From positions 1-32,561 of the forward strand of contig JBBSLP010000069.1 in the NCBI GenBank assembly GCA_038255145.1: a DNA stretch of 32,561 nt. The letters run 5' to 3'. Position 1 is the stretch's first letter; every line of letters starts with the position of its first letter. A model generated the notes under the pieces. It was given only the letters and a program-made list of their open reading frames with translations, was not told the origin of the DNA and searched no databases. Positions 31,431 through 32,561 of this stretch are shown here, in pieces. This DNA comes from WHTX01 sp038255145 (GTDB lineage: Bacteria; Actinomycetota; Acidimicrobiia; Acidimicrobiales; CAIXPF01). Position numbers and translations under genes: made by a program.

Positions 31431-32561
31431 GTGTTCAAGCTCGGCGCAGCCCTGCTCGTGGGTGTGGCGTTGGCGGTGACCGCCCTGGTCGCCGTCCCCG
31501 CCGAAGCCGAGGCCTCGGGGCCCACGGCCACCTTCACCAAGACCTCTGACTGGGGCACCGGCTTCGTCGGGGAGTACCAGGTCACCAACGGCGGCCCTAC
31601 GACCCTGCAGGGGTGGACGCTGGAGTTCGACCTCCCGACGGGGGCCCAGGTGACCTCGGCGTGGAACGCCAGGATGACCTCGGCCGGCCCCCACGTCGTG
31701 TTCCTGGGCGAGGCGTGGACCAACACCCTCGCCCCCGGGGACCAGGTCAAGGCGGGGTTCCAGGTAGCTGTGGCCGCCAGCACGGCCGTGGTGCCGCTGA
31801 ACTGCCAGCTCAACGGCCGCCCCTGTGGCGCCGACCCCACCACCTCGACGACGATCCCGGTCACGGTGCCGCCGACGTTCGTCCGCACCTCGGACTGGGG
31901 CACGGGCTACATCGGCGAGTACACCATCCGCAACGGCAGCACGGCGCCGCTGGTGGGGTGGAAGCTCGAGTTCGACCTGCCCACAGGCCAGGCCCGCACC
32001 GGCTTGTGGGGGGGCACGGTCACCGCCACCGGTCGCCACCAGGTCGTCACTCCCGAGTCGTGGAACCGGACCATCGCCGCTGGCGCCACCGTCAAGGTCG
32101 GTTTCCAGGCCACCAGGCCGGCCACGTTCGTCGCTCCCACGGGCTGCCTGTTCAACGGCGCCTCGTGCCTGGGCAGCGTGCCCCCCACCACCGTCCCTCC
32201 GACCACGGTGCCGCCCACGACCACACCAACCACCACGGTGCCGACGGGCGGGGGATCGGGCGCCACCACCCCCGGCTTCGTGCCCTACGTCGACATGACC
32301 CTGAGCTCGGACTCCCTGGCCGCCGTGGCCACGGCCGCGGGGGTGCGTCGCCTGACCCTGGGCTTCGTGGTCAGCGGGGCGCCGTGCCAGGCGTCGTGGG
32401 GCGGCTACTACGGGCTCGACGACCCCACCATCAAGGCCCGCATCGACGGCCTGGTGGCGGCCGGCGGTGGGGCCATCGTGTCCTTCGGCGGGGCCGCCAA
32501 CCAGGAGCTGGCCCGCACGTGCACGTCGGTCAGCGCCCTGGCTGCCCAGTACCAGGCGGTC
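31431..32561 (+). CDS. Secreted GH18 chitinase with two CBM2 domains (3' end outside the window)
   Basis: The 377 codons present begin with a signal peptide (LGAALLVGVALAVTALVAV, cut near AEAEA-SG). Two CBM2-type carbohydrate-binding domains follow (about 32-133 and 147-247), each with a WGTG[FY]xGEYxxxNG start, a GWxLEFDLPTG core and C-terminal paired cysteines (CQLNGRPC and CLFNGASC). A Thr/Pro linker (about 248-281) joins them to a glycoside hydrolase domain that opens FVPYVDMTLSSDSLAAVA and continues LTLGFVVSGAPCQASWGGYY and IVSFGGAANQELARTC, the N-terminal strands of bacterial GH18 chitinases. The catalytic DxxDxDxE lies beyond the window edge. GTG 31431 has AAGGA about ten bases upstream. 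Binding to insoluble chitin or cellulose is expected. Confidence 0.88.
   Translation, partial: MFKLGAALLVGVALAVTALVAVPAEAEASGPTATFTKTSDWGTGFVGEYQVTNGGPTTLQGWTLEFDLPTGAQVTSAWNARMTSAGPHVVFLGEAWTNTLAPGDQVKAGFQVAVAASTAVVPLNCQLNGRPCGADPTTSTTIPVTVPPTFVRTSDWGTGYIGEYTIRNGSTAPLVGWKLEFDLPTGQARTGLWGGTVTATGRHQVVTPESWNRTIAAGATVKVGFQATRPATFVAPTGCLFNGASCLGSVPPTTVPPTTVPPTTTPTTTVPTGGGSGATTPGFVPYVDMTLSSDSLAAVATAAGVRRLTLGFVVSGAPCQASWGGYYGLDDPTIKARIDGLVAAGGGAIVSFGGAANQELARTCTSVSALAAQYQAV

Overview
This is about 32.5 kb of very GC-rich DNA with frequent GTG starts, dense short-gap packing and G/C-ending codons. Two luciferase-like oxidoreductases (one of the F420-dependent type), an MMPL relic, a CaiB/BaiF CoA-transferase and secreted enzymes with Thr/Pro linkers point to a high-GC actinomycete (Actinomycetota). 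Acidimicrobiia such as the Iamia group fit well, but that placement is inference. No rRNA, tRNA or CRISPR array was seen. No stretch over 300 bases lacks a gene or gene relic.

Layout. (i) 5-1292: a complete-looking ISAzo13-type insertion sequence, 26 bp past the end of the next gene. (ii) 1319-5206: a compact biosynthetic locus. A minus-strand operon encodes a UbiG-like methyltransferase, an acyl-CoA-dehydrogenase-fold flavoprotein and a type III polyketide synthase, and is divergent from a UbiA prenyltransferase. Together they could make a methylated, prenylated polyketide phenol or quinone. (iii) 5225-8328: a PAP2 phosphatase, a collapsed MMPL transporter relic, and a flavin amine oxidase whose C-terminal FAD-binding segment sits at the N-terminus, i.e. 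a circularly permuted domain order. This is the most unusual gene in the window. (iv) 8349-14006: PhoD-like phosphatase, F420-type oxidoreductase, an unknown protein with a small Cys/His motif, a GNAT acetyltransferase, a fructosamine-kinase-like protein and a small heat-shock protein.

(v) 14206-24848: a 3' fragment of a Baeyer-Villiger-type monooxygenase, then a long run of minus-strand genes: MFS exporter, SnoaL/NTF2-like protein, a shrunken DUF1579-like relic with a G-quadruplex-capable repeat, CaiB/BaiF CoA-transferase, an atypical ClC protein (possibly the fluoride/proton type), a TRZ/ATZ-type amidohydrolase, an unknown membrane protein, a LimB-like flavin monooxygenase and a winged-helix-type protein of unknown role.

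(vi) 24966-32561: a secreted M14 carboxypeptidase with an undescribed-looking two-copy Cys-paired repeat, a secreted beta-helix protein, a DUF2945 Tudor-like protein, a 26-bp perfect palindrome between convergent genes, a HerA-like ATPase, an alpha/beta-hydrolase, and the first 377 codons of a chitinase with two CBM2 domains that runs off the window. Three gene relics and one IS indicate ongoing gene turnover. Family names come from motif recognition by eye; no database search was run.
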